From: Alphaproteobacteria bacterium
GTDB lineage: Bacteria > Pseudomonadota > Alphaproteobacteria > Sphingomonadales > Sphingomonadaceae
Assembly (NCBI GenBank): GCA_005882415.1
Contig: VBAE01000061.1
Location: 1-16,911, forward strand
Direction: 5' to 3'
DNA: 16,911 nucleotides
This document shows positions 6,192-12,356 of this stretch, one piece after another; within the stretch, counting starts at the first letter, position 1, and the number at the start of each line of letters is the position of its first letter. The notes below the pieces were generated by a model. It was not told where the DNA came from. It was given only the letters and a program-made list of their open reading frames with translations, and did not search any database. Position numbers and translations under genes: made by a program.

Positions 6192-6250
6192 CTCCCCCTC
6201 ACGCCGGTGCTCCCGCTCCCACTCCGACGCTGGCCGGCGGTAAGGGGGAG
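6192..6250. repeat. Long inverted repeat / hairpin
   Basis: CTCCCCCTCACGCCGG (6192-6207) pairs with CCGGCGGTAAGGGGGAG (6234-6250), leaving one mismatch and one extra base, around a C/T-rich loop. It lies 33 bases beyond the stop of the 328-residue secreted protein's frame on the upstream (plus) side, on the 3' side of that minus-strand gene. It could end its transcript, or be another dispersed palindrome. Confidence 0.6.
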
Positions 6251-6282
6251 ACGAGCCAGAGGAGCAGTTCATTGGCGGCTCG

Positions 6283-7269
6283 CTACTCGGAATGATTCTC
6301 GCCGATGGCGGGCGGTGGAAATCCGCAGGGCGGGTGAGGCGGAGGAACCTGGTCAGGTCGAAAAGGCGGCGGGATACAGCGCGTAAGGTCGGGTCCCCAG
6401 AGAGCCTGCGCCCGCCGGCGCAAGGCTCGCGTCGCCGCTGGATAATTCTCCATCCACGCGCCTATCTCAGCGTCGTACCGACTTGGGGCGCATGTGGTCG
6501 AGGCAAGCGCCGCGAATGCTTTCAGGTGGTGCGTCTCGCGCGGCCCGCCGCCATATTGAACCTGCGGCGCGATGAAGGAGCAGCGCGGCACGTCGAGCAA
6601 GACCGACAGGATGGCGCCGTTGTCTCGGATCACGATCCGCGCCTCACCGTCGGCGCTGCGCGCGGCGAGTTCGATGACGCCGGTGTTCATCCAGATCACT
6701 CCAACGGTGCGCGCCCGCCGGTCCGTCCGGAGTGTCCAGGCGCCGATCCTCTCCTCCTCGTACGGGCCCCTTGCCGTCGTGGGAACGGTCGCGGAGGTCG
6801 AGGAGGTCGGGGGGAGCGGATCGGGCCATCCCGACGCTGGCGGTGGGGCCGGGGTGGCGGGCGCTGCGGCTCCCATTCCGCCCTCGGTCTCGCGGATCAA
6901 TTCTGCCATCTCCTCTGTCGTGAAGCTCAGAAGCTCGATGCGCGCCGCGTTGGCCGCTGGGGGCACCCGCGTGGTGACGGTGGCGAACTCATAGCCGTTC
7001 CTTGACGGAACGAGGAAGAAGACGAAGGGCAGGGCCGGGTTTCCCTCCGCGCTCGTAACTAACAGAGTGGCATGATCGGAGCAGCTGTGGATCGTCCAGG
7101 GTTGCCCGGCAAGAAGCCGTCTGGCCGGGCCGGTCTTGCAGCTCAGAGTCGGCCCATCCGCCGACTGTTTCGTCTCCCGGCCTTTGTGAGCGAGCGTTGC
7201 TGCTGTGCACACTCCAGTCGGGGGGTCACAAAGCAAGGCTACCGCAGCAAGGAGGACGAGGCACCGCAT
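6283..7269 (-). CDS. Secreted hypothetical protein, 328 residues
   Basis: An exported protein of unknown family. The ATG at 7269 (AAGG about 8 bases upstream) gives a signal peptide, MRCLVLLAAVALLCDPPTGV, probably cleaved near CTAA. An N-terminal domain follows with paired cysteines (LSCKTGPARR and IHSCSDHATLL). A Pro/Ala/Ser/Thr linker lies at roughly 135-165 (PATPAPPPASGWPDPLPP). The C-terminal domain contains IGAWTLRTD, VGVIWMNTGVIELA and VLLDVPRCSFIAPQV. The tail is Pro-rich (IPPPFRPDQVPPPHPPC). The even pattern of cysteines suggests a periplasmic, disulfide-bonded protein. The small membrane gene starting at 7622 lies upstream on the same strand and may be co-transcribed. No catalytic motif seen. 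Confidence 0.72.
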   Translation of the reverse strand: MRCLVLLAAVALLCDPPTGVCTAATLAHKGRETKQSADGPTLSCKTGPARRLLAGQPWTIHSCSDHATLLVTSAEGNPALPFVFFLVPSRNGYEFATVTTRVPPAANAARIELLSFTTEEMAELIRETEGGMGAAAPATPAPPPASGWPDPLPPTSSTSATVPTTARGPYEEERIGAWTLRTDRRARTVGVIWMNTGVIELAARSADGEARIVIRDNGAILSVLLDVPRCSFIAPQVQYGGGPRETHHLKAFAALASTTCAPSRYDAEIGAWMENYPAATRALRRRAQALWGPDLTRCIPPPFRPDQVPPPHPPCGFPPPAIGENHSE

Positions 7270-7622
7270 TGTGCAACCTTACGAGCTGGCCGGCTGCAGG
7301 CAAGCGCGAGGTTCGCTTCGAATCCGGAGGGGATGGCCGCAACGGGTGGAAAGCGGACGTTGATGCCCATCACCCTCCGGTGAGGAACTTCATCGCACAG
7401 ATCGCCAATGCCGGCGGTGCAACCGCGACGACGAACCGGGACTTGCTGAATCGGCGGTAGCAGAGGCATCCGGCCACGGTATGGCGACGCGCCGCCGTCC
7501 ATCGCCATTGGCGACATCAGTGCGAGCCCGCATGCCGGAACGAGGAGAAGGCCTGACAGGATGGCGGCGGCGAGCGGAACGAGATGTCTGACAGTGATCT
7601 CGAAGGGGTCTTGGGTGAACAT
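7239..7622 (-). CDS. Small membrane protein; true 3' end uncertain
   Basis: The ATG at 7622 has an excellent GGGAGG Shine-Dalgarno 8 bases upstream and starts MFTQDPFEITVRH, followed by a transmembrane helix (LVPLAAAILSGLLLVPACGLAL) and MSPMAMDGGASPYRGR. Beyond this the frame continues as low-complexity sequence, crosses repeat copy 3 (read as NVRFPPVA) and ends 31 bases inside the next gene, which is unusual. Another frame from about 7470 gives CLCYRRFSKSRFVVAVAP, then PALAICAMKFLTGG and a stop at 7370, just before the repeat. That would make a two-helix protein if a frameshift occurred near 7470-7490. The start is firm; the end is not. Function unknown. Confidence 0.55.
   Translation of the reverse strand: MFTQDPFEITVRHLVPLAAAILSGLLLVPACGLALMSPMAMDGGASPYRGRMPLLPPIQQVPVRRRGCTAGIGDLCDEVPHRRVMGINVRFPPVAAIPSGFEANLALACSRPARKVAQCGASSSLLR
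7332..7364 (-). repeat. Dispersed repeat, copy 3 (left arm decayed)
   Basis: GATGGCCGCAACGGGTGGAA followed by AGCGGACGTTGAT. The centre and right arm (GGGTGGAAAGCGGACGTTGA) are identical to copy 2; the left arm has diverged. It lies inside or just after the small membrane gene, depending on where that gene ends. Confidence 0.72.
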
Positions 7623-7655
7623 TCACGATGCCTCCCGGCGCTCCCGATCGGATCG

Positions 7656-7774
7656 CTATACGCCCGCCATCGTGATCAAAGCGCCCCAGCCGGCGAATGC
7701 CAGGAGCGCGACGAAGATCGCGAGCGCCACCAGGGGCCGGCGAGCGTGCGGGTCGGTCGAGTAGGTTCTTTCAT
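7656..7774 (-). pseudogene. Tiny membrane protein with a one-base frameshift
   Basis: The ATG at 7774 starts MKEPTRPTRTLAGP, after which this frame becomes WWRSRSSSRSW and stops at about 7676. In the next frame the sequence reads LVALAIFVALLAFAGWGAL, then ITMAGV and a stop at 7656, a clear transmembrane helix. One extra G (C on the minus strand) in the GGGG at 7733-7736 would join them into a 39-residue one-helix protein, GP-LVALAIF. It would lie 33 bases before the next minus-strand start at 7622, as in an operon. Evidence is the clean helix and spacing; the Shine-Dalgarno is weak. Confidence 0.5.
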
Positions 7775-7824
7775 TTTGCCAGCCTGAACGAGGGGCAGTT
7801 TCAGGGGAACACTAGTCCGCCTGT

Positions 7825-7859
7825 GAACGGCAATCCAGGGTGGAAAGTGGACATTCGGA
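7825..7859 (-). repeat. Dispersed repeat, copy 4 (diverged)
   Basis: GAACGGCAATCCAGGGTGG followed by AAAGTGGACATTCGG. The core GGGTGGAAAG.GGAC.TT is kept; both arms have changed. It lies in the gap between the divergent tiny membrane gene and the ExbD-like lipoprotein gene. Confidence 0.62.
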
Positions 7860-7896
7860 AGCTTGCTCTCCAAGGCTTTCGACCTAAGCTTCACCG

Positions 7897-8355
7897 ATGA
7901 AGCACAAAATCGTCCTGGCTTGGATGTCTTCGCTGCTCGCAAGCTGCGGCAATCATGGCACCTATGCCGGGGGATGCGGCGATCTGCCCGAGGGGTGGAT
8001 TACGCCCCGCGAAGGCCGAGGGGTCCTCTCCGGACTGAACGTTGTCTCCGTCAGTGACGCCGGTCAGATCGGCTGGAACGGAAAGGCGGTCTCCGAACAG
8101 ACTCTTCAGGAATATCTGAAGCTGAGCAGCGGCATGAACCCAGTGCCGGTGGTGCAGATCAAGTTCGGTCCCACCGTCGATTGTGAGACGGTCAGGCGCT
8201 TACGGGCTTTGATGTCGAGCAGCCTCGATTGCACGTATGGAAAGTGTGCTGAAGGGACCGGGAAGTGGTGGCTCCTCGGCGACGTAGTCGGCCCCGGCCA
8301 CCCTTCGGAGCCTTACAACCCCGACGCTCCCGCGGCATCGGAAAGCAAGCAATGA
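7897..8355 (+). CDS. Lipoprotein resembling the periplasmic domain of ExbD/TolR
   Basis: A 152-residue predicted lipoprotein. MKHKIVLAWMSSLLASC carries a lipobox (L-A-S-C, lipidated Cys17). The part VVSVSDAGQIGWNGKAVSEQ followed by TLQEYLKLSS, VPVVQIKFGPTVDCETVRRL and RALMSSSLDC resembles the periplasmic domain of ExbD/TolR, where 'WNGxPVS' is followed by a helix, a strand and a second helix (family knowledge; similarity judged by eye). The N-terminal proton-channel helix of ExbD is replaced by a lipid anchor, so it cannot work as a motor subunit by itself. No exbB, tonB or tolA genes are in the window. Two cysteine pairs near 98-115 may form disulfides. Role unknown. Confidence 0.72.
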   Translation: MKHKIVLAWMSSLLASCGNHGTYAGGCGDLPEGWITPREGRGVLSGLNVVSVSDAGQIGWNGKAVSEQTLQEYLKLSSGMNPVPVVQIKFGPTVDCETVRRLRALMSSSLDCTYGKCAEGTGKWWLLGDVVGPGHPSEPYNPDAPAASESKQ

Positions 8356-8364
8356 GGCTGAACC

Positions 8365-8778
8365 TCAATCCAACTGCACCTTCCCACGCCCCGCCTTCAC
8401 CGCGCCGCGCCCCTTCTTCGCGTCCACCCGCCGCGCCTTGGCCGCCTTGCTGACCTTCGTCTTCACCCTTTTCGCCTTACGAATATGCGCCTTGGCGATG
8501 AGTTCGGCCAAGCGGGCGCGGGCGTCTTCGCGGTTGGCGTCCTGGGTCCGGTAGGAGCGGGCGGTGATCACGATCTCGCCGTCCAGGGTCATTCGGCTTC
8601 CGGCCAGCTCCTTGAGGCGCGCGTAGACGGGCGGGGAGAGGCCGAGCTTGAAGACGTCGCAGCGCAGCTGGACGGCGGTCGCGACCTTGTTGACGTTCTG
8701 GCCGCCGGGGCCGGTGGAGGCGATGAACTTTTCCTCCAGCGCATCGTCGGGAATGGAGAAGGGTTCAGACGAGGTCAT
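8365..8778 (-). CDS. arfB: Alternative ribosome-rescue factor ArfB (GGQ peptidyl-tRNA hydrolase)
   Basis: A 137-residue class-I release-factor-like protein that frees peptides from ribosomes stalled on mRNAs without a stop codon. The catalytic GGQ sits at 25-27 in FIASTGPGGQNVNKVATAV, and the domain continues through RLKELAGSRMTLDGEIVI. The C-terminal tail is strongly basic (KAKRVKTKVSKAAKARR, then KKGRGAVKAGRGK), as expected for ArfB, which places this tail in the empty mRNA channel. The codon-recognition domains of true release factors are absent. The ATG at 8778 overlaps the end of the pseudouridine synthase gene by 14 bases, so translation is probably coupled. Confidence 0.93.
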   Translation of the reverse strand: MTSSEPFSIPDDALEEKFIASTGPGGQNVNKVATAVQLRCDVFKLGLSPPVYARLKELAGSRMTLDGEIVITARSYRTQDANREDARARLAELIAKAHIRKAKRVKTKVSKAAKARRVDAKKGRGAVKAGRGKVQLD

Positions 8779-9427
8779 CGGTGAAGCCGGCGGCTCGGAA
8801 ATGCTCGGGGAGCGGCGCCCGGGCCTCGATCGGCGCCTTGCCCTCGCGCTCGAGGCGGAGCGAGAGCGCGTGGAGCAGCATCGGCCCCTGGCCGCGCCCG
8901 TAGACCGGGTCGCCCGAGATGGGGATGCCGATGCCCGAGGCGGCATGGACGCGGACCTGGTGGGTTCGTCCGGTCTCCGGCCTGAAGACGACGAGGGCGC
9001 GGCCGCCGCTGACCGCGACCCGGCGCCAGCGGCTGAAGGCGCTCTTGCCGTGGCGGTCGGGGACCATCCGCCAGCCTTCTTCGGCCGACGAGATTTTGGC
9101 GAGGCAGAGGCTGACTTCGCCTTCCTCAGCCGCGGGCACGCCGTCGAGCACCGCGACATAGGTCTTCTCGACCCTCTTCTCCTCGAAGGCGCGCTGGAAG
9201 CGTTTGTGGGCCTTGGGGTTGCGGGCGAGGAGCAGGCAGCCGGACGTGTCGCGGTCGAGCCGGTGGACCGGCAGCGGCTCGCGCTGGAAGCCGAAGCGCA
9301 GGTCCTTCAAGTGATCCTCCAGGCTTCTTTTGGTGCGCGAGCCGGGGTGGACGGCGAGGCCCGCGGGCTTGTCGATCACCATCGCCTCGCCGTCGATGAA
9401 CAGGATGCGATCGTCTTCTTCCGTCAT
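8765..9427 (-). CDS. RluA-family RNA pseudouridine synthase
   Basis: A 220-residue enzyme that converts specific uridines to pseudouridine in rRNA or tRNA. The catalytic motif HRLDRDTSG has its essential Asp at 58. Other family signatures are VIDKPAGLAVHPG near 18-29, EKTYVAVLDG and RPETGRTHQVRVHAA. The S4 RNA-binding domain found in RluC/RluD is absent, so it is a short, RluA-like form. Its exact target is unclear. The gene overlaps arfB downstream by 14 bases and diverges from ctrA across 175 bases; the GANTC and CtrA sites in that gap are near this start too and could affect it. Confidence 0.93.
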   Translation of the reverse strand: MTEEDDRILFIDGEAMVIDKPAGLAVHPGSRTKRSLEDHLKDLRFGFQREPLPVHRLDRDTSGCLLLARNPKAHKRFQRAFEEKRVEKTYVAVLDGVPAAEEGEVSLCLAKISSAEEGWRMVPDRHGKSAFSRWRRVAVSGGRALVVFRPETGRTHQVRVHAASGIGIPISGDPVYGRGQGPMLLHALSLRLEREGKAPIEARAPLPEHFRAAGFTDDLV

Positions 9428-9471
9428 CCGCCCGCCCTGCCACGGCTGTGGCGGATGCGCAACGATCGCGC

Positions 9472-9486
9472 GACTCGTTGAGAATC
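9472..9486. promoter_or_regulatory. Two GANTC (CcrM methylation) sites in the ctrA promoter
   Basis: GACTC at 9472-9476 and GAATC at 9482-9486 fit GANTC, the site methylated by alphaproteobacterial CcrM. A third site, GAGTC, is at 9595-9599, just before the ctrA start. In Caulobacter a GANTC in the ctrA promoter links transcription to passage of the replication fork; the same may hold here. Confidence 0.6.
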
Positions 9487-9491
9487 CGCGC

Positions 9492-9507
9492 TTAATTCGA
9501 AATTAAC
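9492..9507 (+). promoter_or_regulatory. CtrA box in the ctrA promoter (autoregulation)
   Basis: TTAA at 9492-9495, 7 bases (TTCGAAA) and TTAAC at 9503-9507 match TTAA-N7-TTAAC exactly. It is about 95 bases before the ctrA start and 65 bases before the divergent pseudouridine synthase start. A lone half-site, GTTAA, is at 9531-9535. Feedback by CtrA on its own gene is established in Caulobacter; here it is inferred from the site. Confidence 0.78.
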
Positions 9508-9602
9508 CTTTTGCCTTCACATCTGGCATGGTTAATGAACACGTCGGTGGATAGCCGGGGCGAACGAGCCGGGGCACCGCTGATCGAGAGGGGCGAGTCA
9601 CT

Positions 9603-10304
9603 ATGCGCGTGCTGCTGATCGAAGACGAGCCGACCACGGCCAAGAGCATCGAGCTTATGCTCAACACCGAGGGCTTCAACGTCTACACCACCGATTTGGG
9701 CGAAGAGGGCTTGGACCTCGGCAAGCTCTACGATTACGATATCATCCTGCTCGATCTCAATCTGCCGGACATGCACGGGTACGACGTGCTCAAGAAATTG
9801 CGGCTGGCCAAGGTGGGCACCCCGGTCCTCATCCTCTCCGGAATCTCGGAGATGGATTCGAAGGTCCGGGCTCTCGGCTTCGGCGCCGACGATTACGTGA
9901 CCAAGCCCTTCCACCGCGACGAACTGGTCGCCCGCATCCATGCAGTCGTGCGCCGCTCCAAGGGCCACAGCCAGAGCGTGATCCGCACCGGCAAGCTTGC
10001 GGTCAATCTTGACGCCAAGACGGTCGAGGTCGACGGCGCCCGGGTGCACCTCACCGGCAAGGAATATGCGATGCTGGAGCTGCTCTCGCTCCGCAAGGGC
10101 ACCACGCTCACGAAAGAGATGTTCCTCAACCACCTTTACGGCGGGATGGACGAGCCGGAGCTGAAGATCATCGACGTCTTCATCTGCAAGCTGAGGAAGA
10201 AGCTCTCCCTGGCCTGCGGCGGCGACAACTATATCGAGACCGTCTGGGGCCGCGGCTATGTGCTTCGCGACCCGGAAGAGGTCGAGACCGCCCAAGTCGC
10301 CTGA
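9603..10304 (+). CDS. ctrA: Cell-cycle response regulator CtrA
   Basis: A 233-residue OmpR-type response regulator that, when phosphorylated, controls cell-cycle, flagellar and division genes in alphaproteobacteria. The receiver domain starts MRVLLIEDEPTTAKSIELML, with the acidic pair at E7/D8, the phospho-acceptor D51 in IILLDLNLPDMHGYD, and the KPFHRDELVARIHAVVRR end. The winged-helix domain contains LTGKEYAMLELLSLRKG, then MFLNHLYGGMDEPELKIIDV and ETVWGRGYVLRDPEE, the CtrA-specific sequence. Length is as in the family. The Shine-Dalgarno GAGAGGGG lies about 9 bases before the ATG. Upstream are a CtrA box and three GANTC sites; downstream an intrinsic terminator. In sphingomonads CtrA is thought to act mainly on motility and related traits, but that is not visible here. 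Confidence 0.98.
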   Translation: MRVLLIEDEPTTAKSIELMLNTEGFNVYTTDLGEEGLDLGKLYDYDIILLDLNLPDMHGYDVLKKLRLAKVGTPVLILSGISEMDSKVRALGFGADDYVTKPFHRDELVARIHAVVRRSKGHSQSVIRTGKLAVNLDAKTVEVDGARVHLTGKEYAMLELLSLRKGTTLTKEMFLNHLYGGMDEPELKIIDVFICKLRKKLSLACGGDNYIETVWGRGYVLRDPEEVETAQVA

Positions 10305-10330
10305 TCACGTACTTGCGTGGGGCAAGAAGG

Positions 10331-10367
10331 CCGGCGCTCGCAGCGATGCGGGCGCCGGTTTCTTTTT
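10331..10367 (+). terminator. Intrinsic terminator after ctrA
   Basis: CCGGCGCTCGC (10331-10341) pairs with GCGGGCGCCGG (10348-10358) over 11 positions with a single G-T pair and a 6-base loop, followed directly by TTTCTTTTT. It begins 27 bases after the ctrA stop and ends 5 bases before the stop of the convergent GGDEF-EAL gene. Confidence 0.92.
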
Positions 10368-10371
10368 GGGC

Positions 10372-12309
10372 TCAGGCCGCCGCGCGGCGGAGGCGGGTGA
10401 CGGTGCCTCCGGCAAGGGCGGCGGCGTCGGCGGCCGCGAGCGGCGGCGAGAGGAGGAAGCCCTGGCCGTAGCGGCAGCCGAGGCCGCGGAGGAGGTCGAG
10501 CTCGCTCTCCTGCTCGATATGCTCCGCGACGCAGGGCACGCCCAGCGAGGCGCAGAGATCGACCACACCCTTCAGCAAGCGGCGGCTGCCGGTGGACTGG
10601 ACCGAGGCGACCAGCGCCCCGTCCAGCTTGATCCCGTCGAACTGCATCTCGCGTAAGTAAGAGATGGAGGCGTGGCCGGCGCCGAAATCGTCGAGGACGA
10701 TCCGGGTGCCGGCGGCGCGCAGAGCCTGCAAATTGGTGCGGGCGGTGGCGAAATCGACCAGCAAGGCGGTCTCCGTCACTTCGACCTGCAGGCGGCGCGG
10801 GTGGATTCCCCGGTTGCCGAGGATCGCGAGGATTCGCGCGGCACAACCGGCGGTGCAGAGCTGGACCGCGCTGACGTTGAACGACAGGCGCACCGAATCG
10901 GGCCAGAGCAGGGCTTCGGCCGCCGCCGCTTCGAGCAGGCGATCGCTGATCGTCTCGATCGCGCTGACCTGCTCGGCGATCGGGATGAACTCGGCCGGGG
11001 AGAGCGTGCCGAGCTCCGGATGCTCCCAGCGGGCGAGCGCCTCGAAGGCGCGCAGGCTGTTGTTCGAAATGTCGAAGATCGGCTGGTAGACGAGCGAGAT
11101 CAGGTCCCGCTCCTCGGGCCTGCGAAGCGCCTGCTCGATGCGGGTGCGGCGGCGCTGGAGGCGGCCCATCTCCTGCGAGAAGACGGCGGTGCCGGCGCGA
11201 CCCTGCTCCTTGGCGCGGTAGAGGGCGGTGTCGGCGCGGATCAAAGCCTCGGTGACGTTGCAGTCGCCGGCGCGAAGGATGGTGAGGCCGCAGCAGCCGG
11301 AAATGTGGAACTCGCGCGAGTCGATGAACACCGCGTCCTCGAGCACCCGGCAGATCGCCCGGCCGGCGCGCTGGGCCTCGGCCTCGTCGCCGCACGATTC
11401 GAGGATCAGAGCGAATTCGTCGCCGCCCATGCGCGCGATCATCGAGGCGGGACCGCCGGCAGCGGTGAGTCGGCGGCCTACCTCCTCGAGGACGGCGTCG
11501 CCCATCGCGTGGCCGAAGGTGTCGTTGATCGGCTTGAAGCCGTCCAAGTCGACTATGGCGAGGGTGGCGGCGCCGCCGTCGCGTTCGATCAGGCCCGCCT
11601 GGCGGCCGAGCGAGCGAAGGAAGGCGCGGCGGTTGGCGAGGCCGGTCAGCGGATCGGTGTCGGCGATCCGGCGGGCCTTGGCCTTCTCGGCCTTGGCGGC
11701 TTTCTCCGCCCGCCGCGCCCGCTCCCGCTCCGCCTCGACCTGGACTCGCGATTCAACCAGCTTGACGAAGCTTTCATTGTGAACGGAGAGCAGCCGGAGG
11801 ATCAGCACGATGATGAGCGCGATGCTGATCCCGAGCCCGACATGGCCGGAGATGGGCGAGAGGATCAGCATCGTCGCCAGCGGCAGCGCCAGGAACAGCA
11901 GCGGCAGGCGGGCGGCCCCAGGGAAGGAGCTCAGGCCATAAGCGCAGCCGATCGAGGCCAGGCTTCCGAACAGGATCACATAATATTGCTCGGTCTCGCC
12001 GCCGCCGCGCAGCAGGGTCAGCTCGCGCACTATCCGCTCCGGCGGCATGTCGGCGTTGCGGGTGCGGGTCCAGTGGTAGAGGCGGATGAGGATCAGCGGA
12101 ATGAGCAGGGTCGAGGGGTGGACCAGCGACGCGAAGCCCTTGGTCACCGCCAAATGGAGGCCGAGCAAATTGGCGAGGCAGATGGTGTAGAGGAGCGGGA
12201 TCTGGCGCTGGAGAGCGCGGTAACGTTCGGCGAGCAGGGCCCGTCCGCCCGCCGTCTCGGCCTCGCCGACATCGGTCAGCGCCGCCAGCATCTTTGGCCC
12301 CCACCCCAT
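10372..12309 (-). CDS. Membrane-bound GGDEF-EAL protein (c-di-GMP turnover)
   Basis: A 645-residue protein that may make and/or break cyclic-di-GMP. Residues about 36-175 hold five or six hydrophobic segments (for example STLLIPLILIRLYHW and ISIALIIVLILRLL), an unclassified membrane sensor. A charged Ala/Glu/Lys helix at 185-215 is a likely coiled coil. The GGDEF domain has DLDGFKPINDTFGH and an intact GGDEF at 295-299, suggesting cyclase activity. The inhibitory RxxD site is GPAS, so product inhibition there is lost. The EAL domain has EAL at 423-425, SFNVSAVQL, EVTETALL, LDDFGAGHAS, IKLDG and YGQGF, so phosphodiesterase residues appear intact. ATGs at 12309 and 12291 are both possible; GGTGGGGG precedes the second. 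It converges on ctrA. Confidence 0.93.
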   Translation of the reverse strand: MGWGPKMLAALTDVGEAETAGGRALLAERYRALQRQIPLLYTICLANLLGLHLAVTKGFASLVHPSTLLIPLILIRLYHWTRTRNADMPPERIVRELTLLRGGGETEQYYVILFGSLASIGCAYGLSSFPGAARLPLLFLALPLATMLILSPISGHVGLGISIALIIVLILRLLSVHNESFVKLVESRVQVEAERERARRAEKAAKAEKAKARRIADTDPLTGLANRRAFLRSLGRQAGLIERDGGAATLAIVDLDGFKPINDTFGHAMGDAVLEEVGRRLTAAGGPASMIARMGGDEFALILESCGDEAEAQRAGRAICRVLEDAVFIDSREFHISGCCGLTILRAGDCNVTEALIRADTALYRAKEQGRAGTAVFSQEMGRLQRRRTRIEQALRRPEERDLISLVYQPIFDISNNSLRAFEALARWEHPELGTLSPAEFIPIAEQVSAIETISDRLLEAAAAEALLWPDSVRLSFNVSAVQLCTAGCAARILAILGNRGIHPRRLQVEVTETALLVDFATARTNLQALRAAGTRIVLDDFGAGHASISYLREMQFDGIKLDGALVASVQSTGSRRLLKGVVDLCASLGVPCVAEHIEQESELDLLRGLGCRYGQGFLLSPPLAAADAAALAGGTVTRLRRAAA

Positions 12310-12356
12310 GGCGAGAGACTTAACAGGAACAGATTAAGAGGCGGTTGCCGTAACGA

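Larger units (their letters stand above)
6007..6282. other. 276-base stretch without a convincing gene
   Basis: It holds repeat copy 2 (6032-6061) and a long hairpin (6192-6250). Short open frames cross it on both strands, including a minus frame reading CAIWTVTACREGRIVVKSCC that then runs into the repeat. None has a good ribosome site together with a clean end, so I do not call a gene, though a decayed small gene is possible. Confidence 0.5.

Noticed and set aside
5861..6202. Minus-strand 113-codon open frame containing CAIWTVTACREGR
   Set aside because: Its C-terminal half is the dispersed repeat and then the DUF6966-like gene in another frame; no ribosome site supports it. A decayed gene remains possible.
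4871..8355. A defence or other undescribed multi-gene system in the accessory stretch
   Set aside because: No nuclease, helicase, ATPase, toxin-antitoxin pair, transposase or integrase signatures were visible; the genes are small secreted, membrane or unknown proteins without a shared theme beyond the repeats.
12319..12338. TTAA...TTAA near the start of the GGDEF-EAL gene as a CtrA box
   Set aside because: The spacer is 10 bases rather than 7, so it does not fit the CtrA consensus, although the ends are palindromic.
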